A DNA stretch of 64,000 bases from Bin52 sp965243345 (GTDB lineage Bacteria > Pseudomonadota > Alphaproteobacteria > Thalassobaculales > Thalassobaculaceae), in contig CBDEUR010000003.1 in assembly GCA_965243345.1 (NCBI GenBank), positions 496,001 to 560,000 on the forward strand. The letters run 5' to 3'. The position numbers and the translations under genes are program-made. The notes under the pieces are model-generated. The model ran no database searches and had not been told where the DNA came from. It saw nothing but the letters and a program-made list of their open reading frames with translations. Positions 9,473 through 18,308 of this stretch are shown one piece after another. Positions within the stretch are counted from its first letter, which is position 1. Every line of letters starts with the position of its first letter.

Positions 9473-10031
9473 CGGGGCATCCGTGCGGTCTCGACAGGAT
9501 CGACAACCGCTGGAGTATATGGTGCGCATAGTTAAGCAACAACTTTAATCGTTCCCGGTAACTTTATGGAGTCCGGTCCGGTGGGTGGTGCAGGACCACC
9601 TGCGAACAGGTCATCAGGCAACGCCGCCCGTTTCCCTGAGCGAAGGTCTGCGGCATGCCCGGGCTCTGCGGGCGGCGAGGTCAGGACCGGTCTGCGTCGA
9701 CCCGCACGCGCCCGGTTCCCCGTGCCGCGGTCGATGACCTCGGTGGAACCGGAACCGCAACCCGAAACGCGTCCGTCGGCATCAGAACGGTGCCCGGCAT
9801 GGCCGGGTCCGTGACGTGCATTGCAGACCGGCATCGGCGGCAGGCATCGCCCGGATCGTCTCGTCGGGATGGCGGCCGGTATCGGAACGGCTGTCGGACG
9901 CATCGGCGTTCATGGCTCCGGCAGCTGTCGGGAACGGACCCGAACCGACCGTCCCGGACGGCATTCGCTGCGATCACGACGGCGGGCGGGAGTTCCCGTT
10001 CCCGCCTCGACGTGCACTCGCAGACATGACA
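9473..10031. other. intergenic stretch, no gene supported
   Basis: There is no convincing coding frame. The part next to the aminotransferase start (9520-9560) is AT-richer and could hold its promoter. A small GGTGGT/ACCACC hairpin lies near 9582-9598. A GGCGGG/CCCGCC inverted repeat near 9980-10010 follows the end of dctM and could assist termination, but it has no U-tract. Confidence 0.4.
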
Positions 10032-11348
10032 TCAGAGCAGCCCGGGGAGCCAGAGGCACGTCGAGGGCACGGCGAGAATGATCGCGACGCGGACGAAATC
10101 GCTTAGCAGGAACGGGAAAACGCCCTTGAACGACTCGCCGAGCGGGACGTTGTCGGCCAGGGAGTTGATCACGTAGACGTTGAGTCCGATCGGTGGGGTG
10201 ATCAACCCGACCTCGACGACGATCAGGGTCAGGATCCCGAACCAGATGGCGACCTCCTCTTCCCCAAGGCCGAAATCGAGGCCGGTGACCAGGGGAAAGA
10301 AGACCGGCACCGTCAGCAGGATCATGGCCAGGCTGTCCATGACGCAGCCGAGGATCAGATAGACGAGCATGATGCCGATCAGGATCGACATCGGCGCCAG
10401 TCCCGACTCCGCGAAGGCGTCAGCCAGTTCGACCGGGATCCGGGACAAGGCGAGAAAGCCGTTGTAGACCTCGGCGCCGATCAGGATGAGGAAGATCGCC
10501 GCGGTAGCCTGCGCGGTCTCCAGCACGCTGGCGACGAAGCCCTTCCAATCGAGCCGCCCGGGCACGGATGCCAGCAGGAAGGTGGCCGCAGCCCCCATCG
10601 CCGCACCTTCGGTCGGGGTGAACACGCCGAGATAGATGCCGCCGATGACCAGCAGGAAGATGGTCGCAACCGGCCACACCGGACGCAGGCTGCGCACCCG
10701 CTCGCGGAACGGTACGGCCGGAACGACCGGAGCGGATGCCGGGTTGAACCGGACGTACAGGCTGACGGCGACGGCATAGCCGAGCGTCGCGATGATGCCG
10801 GGGATCAGCGCGGCGAAGAACAGCTTGCCGACCGACTGCTCGGTGATGATCGCGTAGATCACCAGGATCACCGACGGCGGGATCAGGATGCCCAGGGTGC
10901 CGCCGGCGGCCAGCGAGCCGGTGGCCAGCGCCCCGGAATAGCCGCAGCGCTTCATCTCGGGCAACGCCACCGACGCCATCGTCGCCGCCGTCGCGAACGA
11001 CGACCCGCAGATGGAGCCGAACGCCGCGCAGCCGCAGACGGTCGAGATGGCCAGTCCCCCACGCCGGTGTCCCACCCAGGCGCGTGCCGAGTCGAACAGC
11101 GAGCGGCCGAGTCCGGCCCGGGTGGCGAACTGGCCCATCAGCAGGAACAACGGCAGCACCGAGAGGGTATAGCCCGACGTCCGGCCGAACGGCCCGGTGT
11201 TGAGCAGGCCGAGAAACGCCGACCATCCCGCGAGCGTGGCGAACCCGAATCCGCCAACCGCAAACATGGCGACCGCGACCGGCATCCGCAGGGCGATCAG
11301 TACCAGGCAGACGACGAACAGGAGCCCGCCGAACTCGATATCGGTCAT
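10032..11348 (-). CDS. dctM: TRAP transporter large permease (DctM)
   Basis: The predicted 438-aa protein is almost entirely hydrophobic, with about 12 membrane segments. It has DctM-family landmarks such as LPLFLLMGQFATRAG, GSICGSSFATAATMASVALPEM and a proline-bearing GTLGILIPPSVILVIYA segment. It is the large membrane subunit of a tripartite ATP-independent periplasmic transporter, driven by an ion gradient. Its ATG overlaps the dctQ stop by 4 bp (ATGA), indicating translational coupling. It ends the dctP-dctQ-dctM operon. Confidence 0.95.
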   Translation of the reverse strand: MTDIEFGGLLFVVCLVLIALRMPVAVAMFAVGGFGFATLAGWSAFLGLLNTGPFGRTSGYTLSVLPLFLLMGQFATRAGLGRSLFDSARAWVGHRRGGLAISTVCGCAAFGSICGSSFATAATMASVALPEMKRCGYSGALATGSLAAGGTLGILIPPSVILVIYAIITEQSVGKLFFAALIPGIIATLGYAVAVSLYVRFNPASAPVVPAVPFRERVRSLRPVWPVATIFLLVIGGIYLGVFTPTEGAAMGAAATFLLASVPGRLDWKGFVASVLETAQATAAIFLILIGAEVYNGFLALSRIPVELADAFAESGLAPMSILIGIMLVYLILGCVMDSLAMILLTVPVFFPLVTGLDFGLGEEEVAIWFGILTLIVVEVGLITPPIGLNVYVINSLADNVPLGESFKGVFPFLLSDFVRVAIILAVPSTCLWLPGLL

Positions 11349-11881
11349 CGGCCGAGCGCGCGCAGGTGGCGATAGACCATCCAGATGCTGACGGCAGTCA
11401 GCAACGTCGCCCCCGGCAGCGCGGAGAAGTAGCCCAGCCAGATCGGAATGCCGAGAAACAGCGTCGTCTCGCCATCCTCAAGCTTGTGAACACCTCCGAC
11501 GAAGAGACGCCAGGTGACCAGCGCTGCGACCGTTGCGAAGGCGAGATTGTGCACCGTGTCCAGCGCCGTCCTGTAACGAGGGCGCAATCGTCCGGTGAAG
11601 AATTCGACCACGATGTTGGCGTTCTTCATGTGGCAGTAGGGGAAGAAGGCGAATATCGCGACCCCGCAGGCAAGCTCGGTGATCTCGTAGTCACCGGGGA
11701 TCGGCGCGTTGAAGATGTAGCGCCCGAAGACGCTGATCCCGGTCATGGCCACGACCCCGATCAGGAGCAGGCCGCCTGCTATCGCCAGCGCTCTGGTCAG
11801 ATGTTCGCAGACGGCGCCGAGGCGGTGTTCCGTCGAACAGGGAGCCGGTTCGCGAAACCCGCCCCCTGCCTCGCCGTTCAT
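11345..11881 (-). CDS. dctQ: TRAP transporter small permease (DctQ)
   Basis: The 178-aa protein has four predicted membrane segments and the typical DctQ features: an early GRYIFNAPIPGDYEITEL segment, then FFPYCHMKNANIVVEFF. This small subunit forms the membrane complex with DctM. The ATG at 11881 was chosen 13 bp after the dctP stop. The longer open frame upstream is not supported. The substrate is set by DctP and is not known. Confidence 0.92.
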   Translation of the reverse strand: MNGEAGGGFREPAPCSTEHRLGAVCEHLTRALAIAGGLLLIGVVAMTGISVFGRYIFNAPIPGDYEITELACGVAIFAFFPYCHMKNANIVVEFFTGRLRPRYRTALDTVHNLAFATVAALVTWRLFVGGVHKLEDGETTLFLGIPIWLGYFSALPGATLLTAVSIWMVYRHLRALGR

Positions 11882-11894
11882 CACCCGCTCGCCA

Positions 11895-12941
11895 CTATTG
11901 CCGGTCGCCGCCGTACTTGGCGAGCAGGCGCCTCGCCTCGGCAAGCAGCGCCTCCCCGTCGTACCCCAGGGCGCCGACCTTCTCGACCCAGCTGTCGAAG
12001 ACCGGTCGGGTTTTCTTCAGCCAACGCACCCGCTCCGCCTCGGAAAGGGACAGGATCGGCTGACCGCGCTCAACCGCGATCGCACGGCCCGGTTTCTCGT
12101 CCTCATGCCAGAGTTTGCCCAGCCGCCTGGCCAAGACCATGCCGGTGCTCTCGTCGATGACAGCCTTGACGTCCGGCGGCAGTTCCTCGTAGCGCCGCTT
12201 GTTCATCGTCATCACGAAAGAGACGCGGGAGAGAGCGACCTCGGTGTGGTAGTTCGTCACCTCGTGCAGACGGAAGGGACGCATGATGGTCCACGGGATT
12301 GCGGTTCCTTCGACCACGCCCCGGGACAGGGCTTCATAGACGGCGGGGACCGGCATGCCGACCGGGACGGCGCCCAGCGCCCTGAGCGTCACCGCGCCCA
12401 CCCGCGAGGGGGTGCGTATCTTCATGCCCTCGAAGTCCTCGAGCACACGGATCTGTTTGCCGACGGTGTGGAGATGGGTCGGCGCGGTGCTGTGAAAGAC
12501 CAGGGGATGAGTATCCTTGTACTCGTCCCTCATCCATTTCTGATGGAACTCGGTCAGCGCCTGGCTGGCTGCCGTCGCGCCGCCGGCCAGGAAGGGCAGT
12601 TCGAACACCTCCGTCAGCGGAAACCGCCCCGGCGAGTAGCCGGGTATCGTCCAGATGATGTCGACCACGCCGTCGCGCGCCTGGCCATAGAGATCCGGCG
12701 GCTTGCCGCCGAGCTGCATCGCCGGAAACACCTGGATCTTGACCCGGCCTTCGGTCCTTTTCTCGATCTCGTCGGCCCAGGGGCGCATGAACAGCCGATG
12801 GGCGATCGCCTTGGGCGAGTTGAAATGGTGCAGGCGAAGGGTGATCTGCTCCGCGTCAACGGGGTGGGGAAACAGGCTGGTCAGTCCGGTGGCGAACAGG
12901 ATCAGCGCTGCGGCACCGGCAAGTCCACGAATAGCGCTCAT
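11895..12941 (-). CDS. dctP: TRAP transporter substrate-binding protein (DctP)
   Basis: The 348-aa protein starts with a signal peptide ending near FPHPVDA and continues as a DctP-family binding protein. Landmarks are LRLHHFNSPKAIAHRLFM, the GRVKIQVFPAMQLGG strand, and MKIRTPSRVGAVTLRALGA, where the Arg that normally salt-bridges a substrate carboxylate lies. It should therefore bind an organic acid in the periplasm. The start is well supported by GGAGG 8 nt upstream. It is the first gene of the TRAP operon. A YciI-like gene lies 184 bp upstream on the same strand. Confidence 0.93.
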   Translation of the reverse strand: MSAIRGLAGAAALILFATGLTSLFPHPVDAEQITLRLHHFNSPKAIAHRLFMRPWADEIEKRTEGRVKIQVFPAMQLGGKPPDLYGQARDGVVDIIWTIPGYSPGRFPLTEVFELPFLAGGATAASQALTEFHQKWMRDEYKDTHPLVFHSTAPTHLHTVGKQIRVLEDFEGMKIRTPSRVGAVTLRALGAVPVGMPVPAVYEALSRGVVEGTAIPWTIMRPFRLHEVTNYHTEVALSRVSFVMTMNKRRYEELPPDVKAVIDESTGMVLARRLGKLWHEDEKPGRAIAVERGQPILSLSEAERVRWLKKTRPVFDSWVEKVGALGYDGEALLAEARRLLAKYGGDRQ

Positions 12942-13125
12942 GTGTTCCGTCCTCCCGGTTCCAGGTGTCCGGCGCGAGACGTGACCGGCGAATTCAGCGG
13001 CGTGGGCCTCGATGACCGCGCCCGACGAAGGGGAAATGCACCAGAGCGCCGGACGCTGCGTCACCGGACAGGCAACGGCGGCCCGATAGCGGTCCACGCG
13101 CTCCCGACAGAAGCTCCCGGGGCGT

Positions 13126-13422
13126 CTAGCCGGGGCGTCCGGTCTTCCAGTCCCACTGCCGGATGCTCACCTCCCCGAGAAGGCCCAGTTTCTGGAGGGG
13201 ACTGTCGGCGAGGAAAGCCCGCGCCGCCTCGAGCGAGGGGGCTTCGACGATGAGGAGCGAGCCGTTGATTGCGCCCTCTTCGTCGAAGGTCGGGCCGCCG
13301 CTGTGCAGGGTTACATCGGAATGGCCGGGGCGGTCTCTCACATAAGACGCGACCTCGTCCAGCGTATCCCGCCGCTGCTGCCCCATGCCGGGCTTGTCGG
13401 TTCCGAATATCGCGAAATACAT
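13126..13422 (-). CDS. YciI family protein (copy 1)
   Basis: This is a 98-aa single-domain YciI protein beginning MYFAIFGTDKPG, with the conserved SLEAARAFLADSP helix and a C-terminal WDWKTGRPG tail. YciI domains have a ferredoxin-like fold with a conserved His/Asp pair. They act in various small-molecule enzymes, and the activity of this one is unknown. It lies upstream of the TRAP operon and may be transcribed with it. A clear paralog is at 15958-16266 on the other strand, so the two copies bracket the permease-ATPase gene. The ATG follows AAGGAG. Confidence 0.85.
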   Translation of the reverse strand: MYFAIFGTDKPGMGQQRRDTLDEVASYVRDRPGHSDVTLHSGGPTFDEEGAINGSLLIVEAPSLEAARAFLADSPLQKLGLLGEVSIRQWDWKTGRPG

Positions 13423-14131
13423 CGGATGCTCCTTGTGTCGAACGTGGCATCGGCCACCAGGCGCCTTCATCCAGCACCATGTCGGGCAGAAATGTAGCAC
13501 GGAGGCAAATCGACCGTAAGGCGGTCGACGGAGTCGGGACCGGGAAAACCAGCTGCGCACCACAGAGCCCTCGAGGCCGCGAAACGGACCCGGTCCATGA
13601 GGGCTCCCGGCCGATGACCTGCCGCATCGAGGGGCCGGACACGCGACAGGGCGCCTGACTTCGTACACCTGGCCGACCACTTGGCGGCACTGACAAGGTT
13701 CATACAGGGGCGGGAACGGGTGGCGGTCGCAGGGCCAGGCCGGCCAGAGCGGCACACCCATGCCGCGGGGGGCGCGTCGCACCGGGGCGCCGGGGAACGT
13801 CAACCCCTTCAGGGATCGACAGAGTGTCCGGGGTCTCACACCTTTTCACCAGAACCGATACGGCGGTACGAAAGGCAGGCTTGATCCGGAACAGCAAGTT
13901 CCCGAAGCGATTCCGCAGGCCGGGAACGGCTTGACTTGCTCCGCAGGCCGCGAACACTCTGTCGAAGTTCCGTGAAAGGTGTTTTCTGCGATGCACGAGC
14001 GTTTGCTGACGATTGGGCGCGGCGAAAGCGTGTGCGACGATGCAGCGGAAGGCAGCGGGATCTCCCGCAACGCGGGCAGTGCACGGCCCCCGTTGCCGCG
14101 CATGTCGCAGGAAACAGGGCTGGGCTAGAAC
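13423..14131. other. intergenic stretch between divergent genes
   Basis: About 700 bp separate the minus-strand YciI gene from the plus-strand permease gene. The open frames here are shadows or low-complexity. The stretch presumably holds the divergent promoters, but I could not point to a convincing -35/-10 pair. Confidence 0.4.
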
Positions 14132-15898
14132 ATGGCGATCAACCGGTCCGACCGACGCGCGGGAAGCCTCCGTCATCCCGACGCGAAGATCCCGGTCCCG
14201 CTCAGCGTTGGCCTCGCCCTGCAGATTGCCTGCCTGGTGCTTCCCGGCGCGGTCATCATTCCGACGGTCGTGTTCCGGGCCGCCGGCCAGCCGGAGGACG
14301 TCCTGCTCTGGGCCGTGTTTGCCTCCGTTGCGGCCTGCGGCCTGACCACGATGCTCCAGGCGCGGCGGATCGGCCGGTTCGGCGCCGGCTATGTCCTCGC
14401 GATCGGAACGACCGGGGTTGCCATCGCGGTCAGCATCACCGCGCTCACCACCGGCGGTCCGGCGCTGCTTGCAGCCCTGGTCGTCACCTACGCCCTGGTC
14501 CAGTTCGCGTTTTCCGCCCGCCTCTCGCTCTTCCGGCGCATCCTTACGCCGACCGTGACAGGTACGGTCCTCATGCTGACACCGGTCACGGTCATGCCGG
14601 TCATGTTCGACCAGATGAAGAACGTGCCGGGCGACACCCCGATGCTGGCCGCACCGCTCAGCGCGGCGATCACGCTGGCCGTGACCTGCGGCATCACGCT
14701 GGTGGCGAAGGGACAGGTGCGCCTGTGGGCGCCGATCATCGGAATCGTCGCGGGCTCGATCGTTGCGGGCATGTTCGGTCTCTACGACCTGGATCGGGTT
14801 GCGGGGGCTCCGTGGATCGGAATTCCAACGCCCGAATGGCCGGCTCTGGACCTGCGCTTCGGGGCCGGCTTCTGGGCGCTGCTTCCCGCGTTCCTGTTCA
14901 TCGCCCTCGTGGGCACGATCCAGACCATCAGCGGTGCCGTCGCGATCCAGCGCGTATCGTCGACCGAGAGCCGGGCCGTGGACTTCCGGGTGGTACAGGG
15001 TGCCGTGGCTGCCGACGGAGCGGGCAACCTGCTGTCGGGCCTGGCGGGCACAATGCCTCTCGGCTTCCGTCCGACAGGCGCATCCATGGTCGAGATCACC
15101 GGGATCGGATCCCGAAGCATCGGCCTTGCGCTCGGGGCGGCGTTCATCGTGCTGGCATTTGTTCCCAAGGCGCTTGCGGTGATCCTTGCAATACCGGGTC
15201 CGGTCGTCACGGCGTTCATCGGCATCACCATGGCAACGATCTTCATCATCGGCATCAAGGTCATCATCCAGGACGAAATCGACTATCGCAAAGGCCTGAT
15301 TATCGGGGTCTCGTTCTGGATCGGCGTGGGCTTCCAGAGCGGGGCGGTCATTCCCGAGCAGGCCTCGGCGCTTGCGGTTGCCCTCCTGAAGAACGGAATG
15401 CTGACCGGAGGCGTCACGGCAATCGTCATGACCATGTTTGTCGAACTGACCAGGCCGCGCCGCGACCGCCTGGAAGTGGAGTTCGATCTGTCCGCCCTGC
15501 ACGAGATCCGGAACTTCGTCGGCAGGTTTGCGTCGAGAAGAGGCCTGGATGCGCGAATGAAGGACCGCCTCGATGCCGTCTGCGAGGAGATCTTGCTGAC
15601 GCTCCGGCAGGAGGACGAGGCGGACGCCGGCACCGGCCGCCAGCGTCTGTTCCTCACCGCGCGCGGCGAAGACGGCGGAGCCGTGCTGGAGTTCGTTGCC
15701 TCGAAAGGCGAGGAGAACATTCAGGACCGTATTTCACTCCTCGGTGAGGCGAGCGCCGGGGGCGCGTTCGAGCGCGAGGTGTCCCTGAGGATCCTGCGCC
15801 ATCTCGCCTCTTCGGTGCGTCACCAGCAGTACCACGACACCGAAATCGTGACCGTGCGCGTGGAGCCGCCCGGGGCCGATTCGGATCCCCGGTCGTGA
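14132..15898 (+). CDS. NCS2-type nucleobase permease fused to an RsbW-like ATPase domain
   Basis: The protein has 588 aa. Residues 20-450 are a nucleobase:cation symporter-2 (xanthine/uracil permease) domain with about 12-14 membrane segments and the family segments GAVAADGAGNLLSGLAGTMP and ITGIGSRSIGLALG. Residues 455-585 are soluble and follow the layout of an RsbW-type GHKL (HATPase_c_2) domain: FDLSALHEIRNFVGRFAS, an N-box-like LDAVCEEILLTL, a strand VLEFVASKGE in place of the canonical D-G-G motif, and a final RILRHLASSVRHQQY helix. The missing glycine motif suggests weak or no ATP hydrolysis. NCS2 permeases normally end before this domain, so the fusion hints at sensor or transceptor behaviour. 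The ribosome site is weak. Confidence 0.8.
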   Translation: MAINRSDRRAGSLRHPDAKIPVPLSVGLALQIACLVLPGAVIIPTVVFRAAGQPEDVLLWAVFASVAACGLTTMLQARRIGRFGAGYVLAIGTTGVAIAVSITALTTGGPALLAALVVTYALVQFAFSARLSLFRRILTPTVTGTVLMLTPVTVMPVMFDQMKNVPGDTPMLAAPLSAAITLAVTCGITLVAKGQVRLWAPIIGIVAGSIVAGMFGLYDLDRVAGAPWIGIPTPEWPALDLRFGAGFWALLPAFLFIALVGTIQTISGAVAIQRVSSTESRAVDFRVVQGAVAADGAGNLLSGLAGTMPLGFRPTGASMVEITGIGSRSIGLALGAAFIVLAFVPKALAVILAIPGPVVTAFIGITMATIFIIGIKVIIQDEIDYRKGLIIGVSFWIGVGFQSGAVIPEQASALAVALLKNGMLTGGVTAIVMTMFVELTRPRRDRLEVEFDLSALHEIRNFVGRFASRRGLDARMKDRLDAVCEEILLTLRQEDEADAGTGRQRLFLTARGEDGGAVLEFVASKGEENIQDRISLLGEASAGGAFEREVSLRILRHLASSVRHQQYHDTEIVTVRVEPPGADSDPRS

Positions 15899-15957
15899 AC
15901 CCCGCACTTCGCGGATCCCGAGACCTGCCCGACAGGGGCCATAGCAGGAGGAAGACG

Positions 15958-16266
15958 ATGTACTTTGCCATCTTCGCCACTGACAGGCCGGAAGCAGCCG
16001 AGGCGCGCAGCACGAACGCCGACGCCTTCCGCGAGTATCTCCACGACCACCCCGATCACCCGGAGGTGGTGTTGCACCACGGCGGCCAGATCCTCGCCGA
16101 CGACGCGGAGACCCACATCGGCAGCCATATCGTGATCGAGGCGCCCTCGCTCGAGGCGGCCCGGGCCTTCATCGAGGACAGCCCCTACGGCCGGGCCGAT
16201 CTCTTCGCGGAGGTCCACGTGCGTCCGTGGAACTGGATCACCGGCAGACCGGGCCAGCCTCGATAG
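15958..16266 (+). CDS. YciI family protein (copy 2)
   Basis: This 102-aa YciI-domain protein begins MYFAIFATDRPE and carries IVIEAPSLEAARAFIEDSP and WNWITGRPG, closely mirroring copy 1 at 13126-13422. A strong AGGAGG ribosome site precedes the ATG by 6 nt. It lies 59 bp downstream of the permease-ATPase gene on the same strand, probably in one operon with it and with the following PAS-domain gene. The reaction is unknown. Because both paralogs flank the same permease, a shared role in metabolising its substrate is possible but unproven. Confidence 0.88.
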   Translation: MYFAIFATDRPEAAEARSTNADAFREYLHDHPDHPEVVLHHGGQILADDAETHIGSHIVIEAPSLEAARAFIEDSPYGRADLFAEVHVRPWNWITGRPGQPR

Positions 16267-16333
16267 GGCCGGTGGCGAGGCGGAACAATGATGGCCGACA
16301 GTCCTCTCGGGCGGGCAGGACACGAAGGCGCCC

Positions 16334-17071
16334 GTGGACTCACTGCTTCACCCCAATGTGCTGGAGAGCATGGGCGAAGGGGTCCTGACCGTCACCGCCG
16401 GCGGCCGCATCGGCACCATGAACCCGTCGGCTTCGCGGTTTCTGGGCCTGGACGACGCCGAAGTCCGGGGCAGGACGATCACCGAGGATCTCACGCACCG
16501 TGAGGATCTGGAGGCATTCAACGATATCGTGCTGGCGGCGGTCTGCGACCAGGCGGTCGGCACCCGGTCGATGATCGGCCTGCGGCTCGGGGACGGCACC
16601 GAGCGGTCCGTCGCCGTTCCGGACGAGGGTACCGAGGTGGAGGCATGGCGCGAGGCCGATGGTTCGCGCCGCAAGCCGCGAGTTGGCAGGCTGCCGGCGC
16701 CCCGGCGTGTGCCGGCCCTTCATCCGTCTCTCATGCCGTGGAGCCGTACCCCTGCGCCGCTCGCAGCGGATGACCAGACTCGTTTGCTGCATCGACGTTG
16801 CCCGTCAGCCCGTTCCGCTGGTGATGGTACCCCGCCCGCGGCCCGACGCAGCCGGAGCCGGATGCGGAATCTGTCCGGGCATCGACAACCCAAGCAGAAC
16901 AGCCTGCGTCGGCGGGTTCTCTTCGCGGGACGCCTGGCACGACACCGCCTGTCAGGCAATACCCGGGCCTGTCGGGCTACGCCGACACTTTCCTTCTGCG
17001 CACAGCTCCTCTCCGGACTCTGCAAGAACACCGAAGTGAGCGCCGACAGGTACTCCATTTGTAGTAACTGA
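16334..17071 (+). pseudogene. truncated PAS-domain signalling protein
   Basis: From the GTG at 16334, the first 85-100 residues form a PAS domain: a short lead helix, then MGEGVLTVTAGGRIGTMNPSA, the FLGLDDAEVRGRTI turn and a FNDIVLAAV helix. After about residue 95 the frame stays open to 17071, but the translation turns Arg/Pro/Ser-rich and matches nothing. No catalytic domain (kinase, cyclase or phosphatase) follows in any frame. I read this as a gene that lost its 3' part. In context it would have been the partner of the permease-ATPase fusion upstream. Confidence 0.6.
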
Positions 17072-17113
17072 CAACTTTGTTTGTAGTTTAGGCTGATTTT
17101 TGAAGCTGCACGA
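17059..17113 (+). repeat. 55-nt AT-rich element, copy A
   Basis: The 55 nt from TTGTAGT to CTGCACGA align without gaps to 62294-62348 at 35 of 55 positions by hand count, with identical 7-nt and 8-nt ends. Both copies stand in non-coding DNA upstream of a small secreted-protein gene. A terminal region of an insertion sequence is possible, because TGT starts are common in IS ends, but no transposase adjoins either copy. Confidence 0.45.
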
Positions 17114-17342
17114 CAGAGCGTGAAATTCTTGTTGATTGCTGAGCGTTCAAGTGACTACATGGGGCTGAGTCCCCGGAAGAATAACGGTCTGCAGGTACTG
17201 CGATGGAACGGAGCCGAGCGCCAATTGGGTGACGGTTCTTCGGCATCGCATCATCTTGCAGAGACGGACTCCTCCGGATTCGGTTGGCATCTACGCGGAC
17301 TCGGGTGAAAAAGGGGAAGTTTGTCCGAAAAGAGGTCGACAA

Positions 17343-17885
17343 ATGAAGAGGATATGGCTTTCGGTTGCGGTGCTTGTCTTCGCGTTCTCTCAGTCGGCTC
17401 AGGCGTTTTGGGAATCCATTGGCAGCGAACTAACTGAATTTGCGACGATATCGGAAACAACCACCAAGACGACGACGGCGCCGACCATCGAAGATTTTTC
17501 CGGCGGAATGTGGGGCCATTACTACGTCCAATGGGATGTCGATCACTCCTTTCCGGCATCCGGGTTCTGCGTGACGTGGCGGGTGGATCACTTTCACGAT
17601 TGGGGCACAAGCGGAAAGCCCCCGTGGAGGGAGTACACTGGTCCGTGGGAAGCCGAGGAATGCACGACCAAGAACGACCAGTTCCTGGCCAAGGGCGTCA
17701 GCCACCGGATTGTGCTCGTCTTTGTGGAGGGTGGTGACGGTTTCCACCATCGAGCTGCCCCGCTGTACGATATCAAGGCGAAGGTCAAGCTGAAGTTCGG
17801 GACCCTGGAGTCGCCGTATTCGGGATGGTCGTCGTGCATGAACGTCTCCCACTCCGGCTCGCTCAACGAGCATGCCCATTGTTGA
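17343..17885 (+). CDS. secreted hypothetical protein
   Basis: The 180-aa protein begins with a clear Sec signal peptide (KR, then the hydrophobic WLSVAVLVFAFS, cleavage near SAQA). The mature part is rich in Trp, His and aromatic residues (VDHFHDWGTSGKPPWREY) with several Cys that could form disulfides (CVTW, EECTT, SSCMN and a C-terminal HC). I recognise no family. The ATG has an AGAGGT ribosome site 6 nt upstream. Base composition is lower in GC than the core genes around it, and it opens the accessory stretch, so horizontal origin is plausible. Confidence 0.65.
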   Translation: MKRIWLSVAVLVFAFSQSAQAFWESIGSELTEFATISETTTKTTTAPTIEDFSGGMWGHYYVQWDVDHSFPASGFCVTWRVDHFHDWGTSGKPPWREYTGPWEAEECTTKNDQFLAKGVSHRIVLVFVEGGDGFHHRAAPLYDIKAKVKLKFGTLESPYSGWSSCMNVSHSGSLNEHAHC

Positions 17886-18308
17886 CCGTCGGCCGGCGCG
17901 GCCGGCTCGACCACCGGGGCATGGGCGCGTTCTCTGCGCCTCCGGCGGTGGACGTCGCGGTGTCGTGCCAGATCACGGAGACCAAAGACGGGGCAATCGT
18001 CGTCCGCGGTCTCACGGCGGATCGTAACGGGATTGGTGGATCTGGTCGGCACGCCGGCAAGTTGACGCCTTCTTGATTTTGACCAACGTGCGGAACGACA
18101 TTTGCTCTTGAGACGCAGTCTTGTACTGCCTTCTTTCCGAGGCCCGCGCTCCGGTGCGGGTCTTCGTGTTTCCAAAGGGCTGTCGGTCACATATTTCGCC
18201 CGTCTCGACGAGTTCGTACTCGTCAGCCCATATGTCGCCTGAACGAACCCGCGCTGGTCCGATCCAGTCTGCGTTGACCCGGCCGCAACCGTGGCATACA
18301 TCTGGATC
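17886..18308. other. intergenic stretch with a terminator-like hairpin
   Basis: No coding frame is supported here. Apart from the hairpin listed at 18139-18165, I see only the region that should carry the promoter of the toxin-antitoxin operon downstream. Confidence 0.4.
18139..18165 (+). terminator. possible intrinsic terminator
   Basis: GAGGCCCGC and GCGGGTCTTC can pair (with one wobble and one bulge) around an 8-nt loop, followed by the T-rich TCTTCGTGTTT. It lies between the secreted-protein gene and the RES/Xre operon and would separate the two transcripts. Confidence 0.35.

Noticed and set aside
13700..15502. A 600-codon minus-strand frame opposite the permease-ATPase gene
   Set aside because: The translation is Arg/Asp/His-rich without domains, while the plus-strand frame has clear NCS2 motifs.
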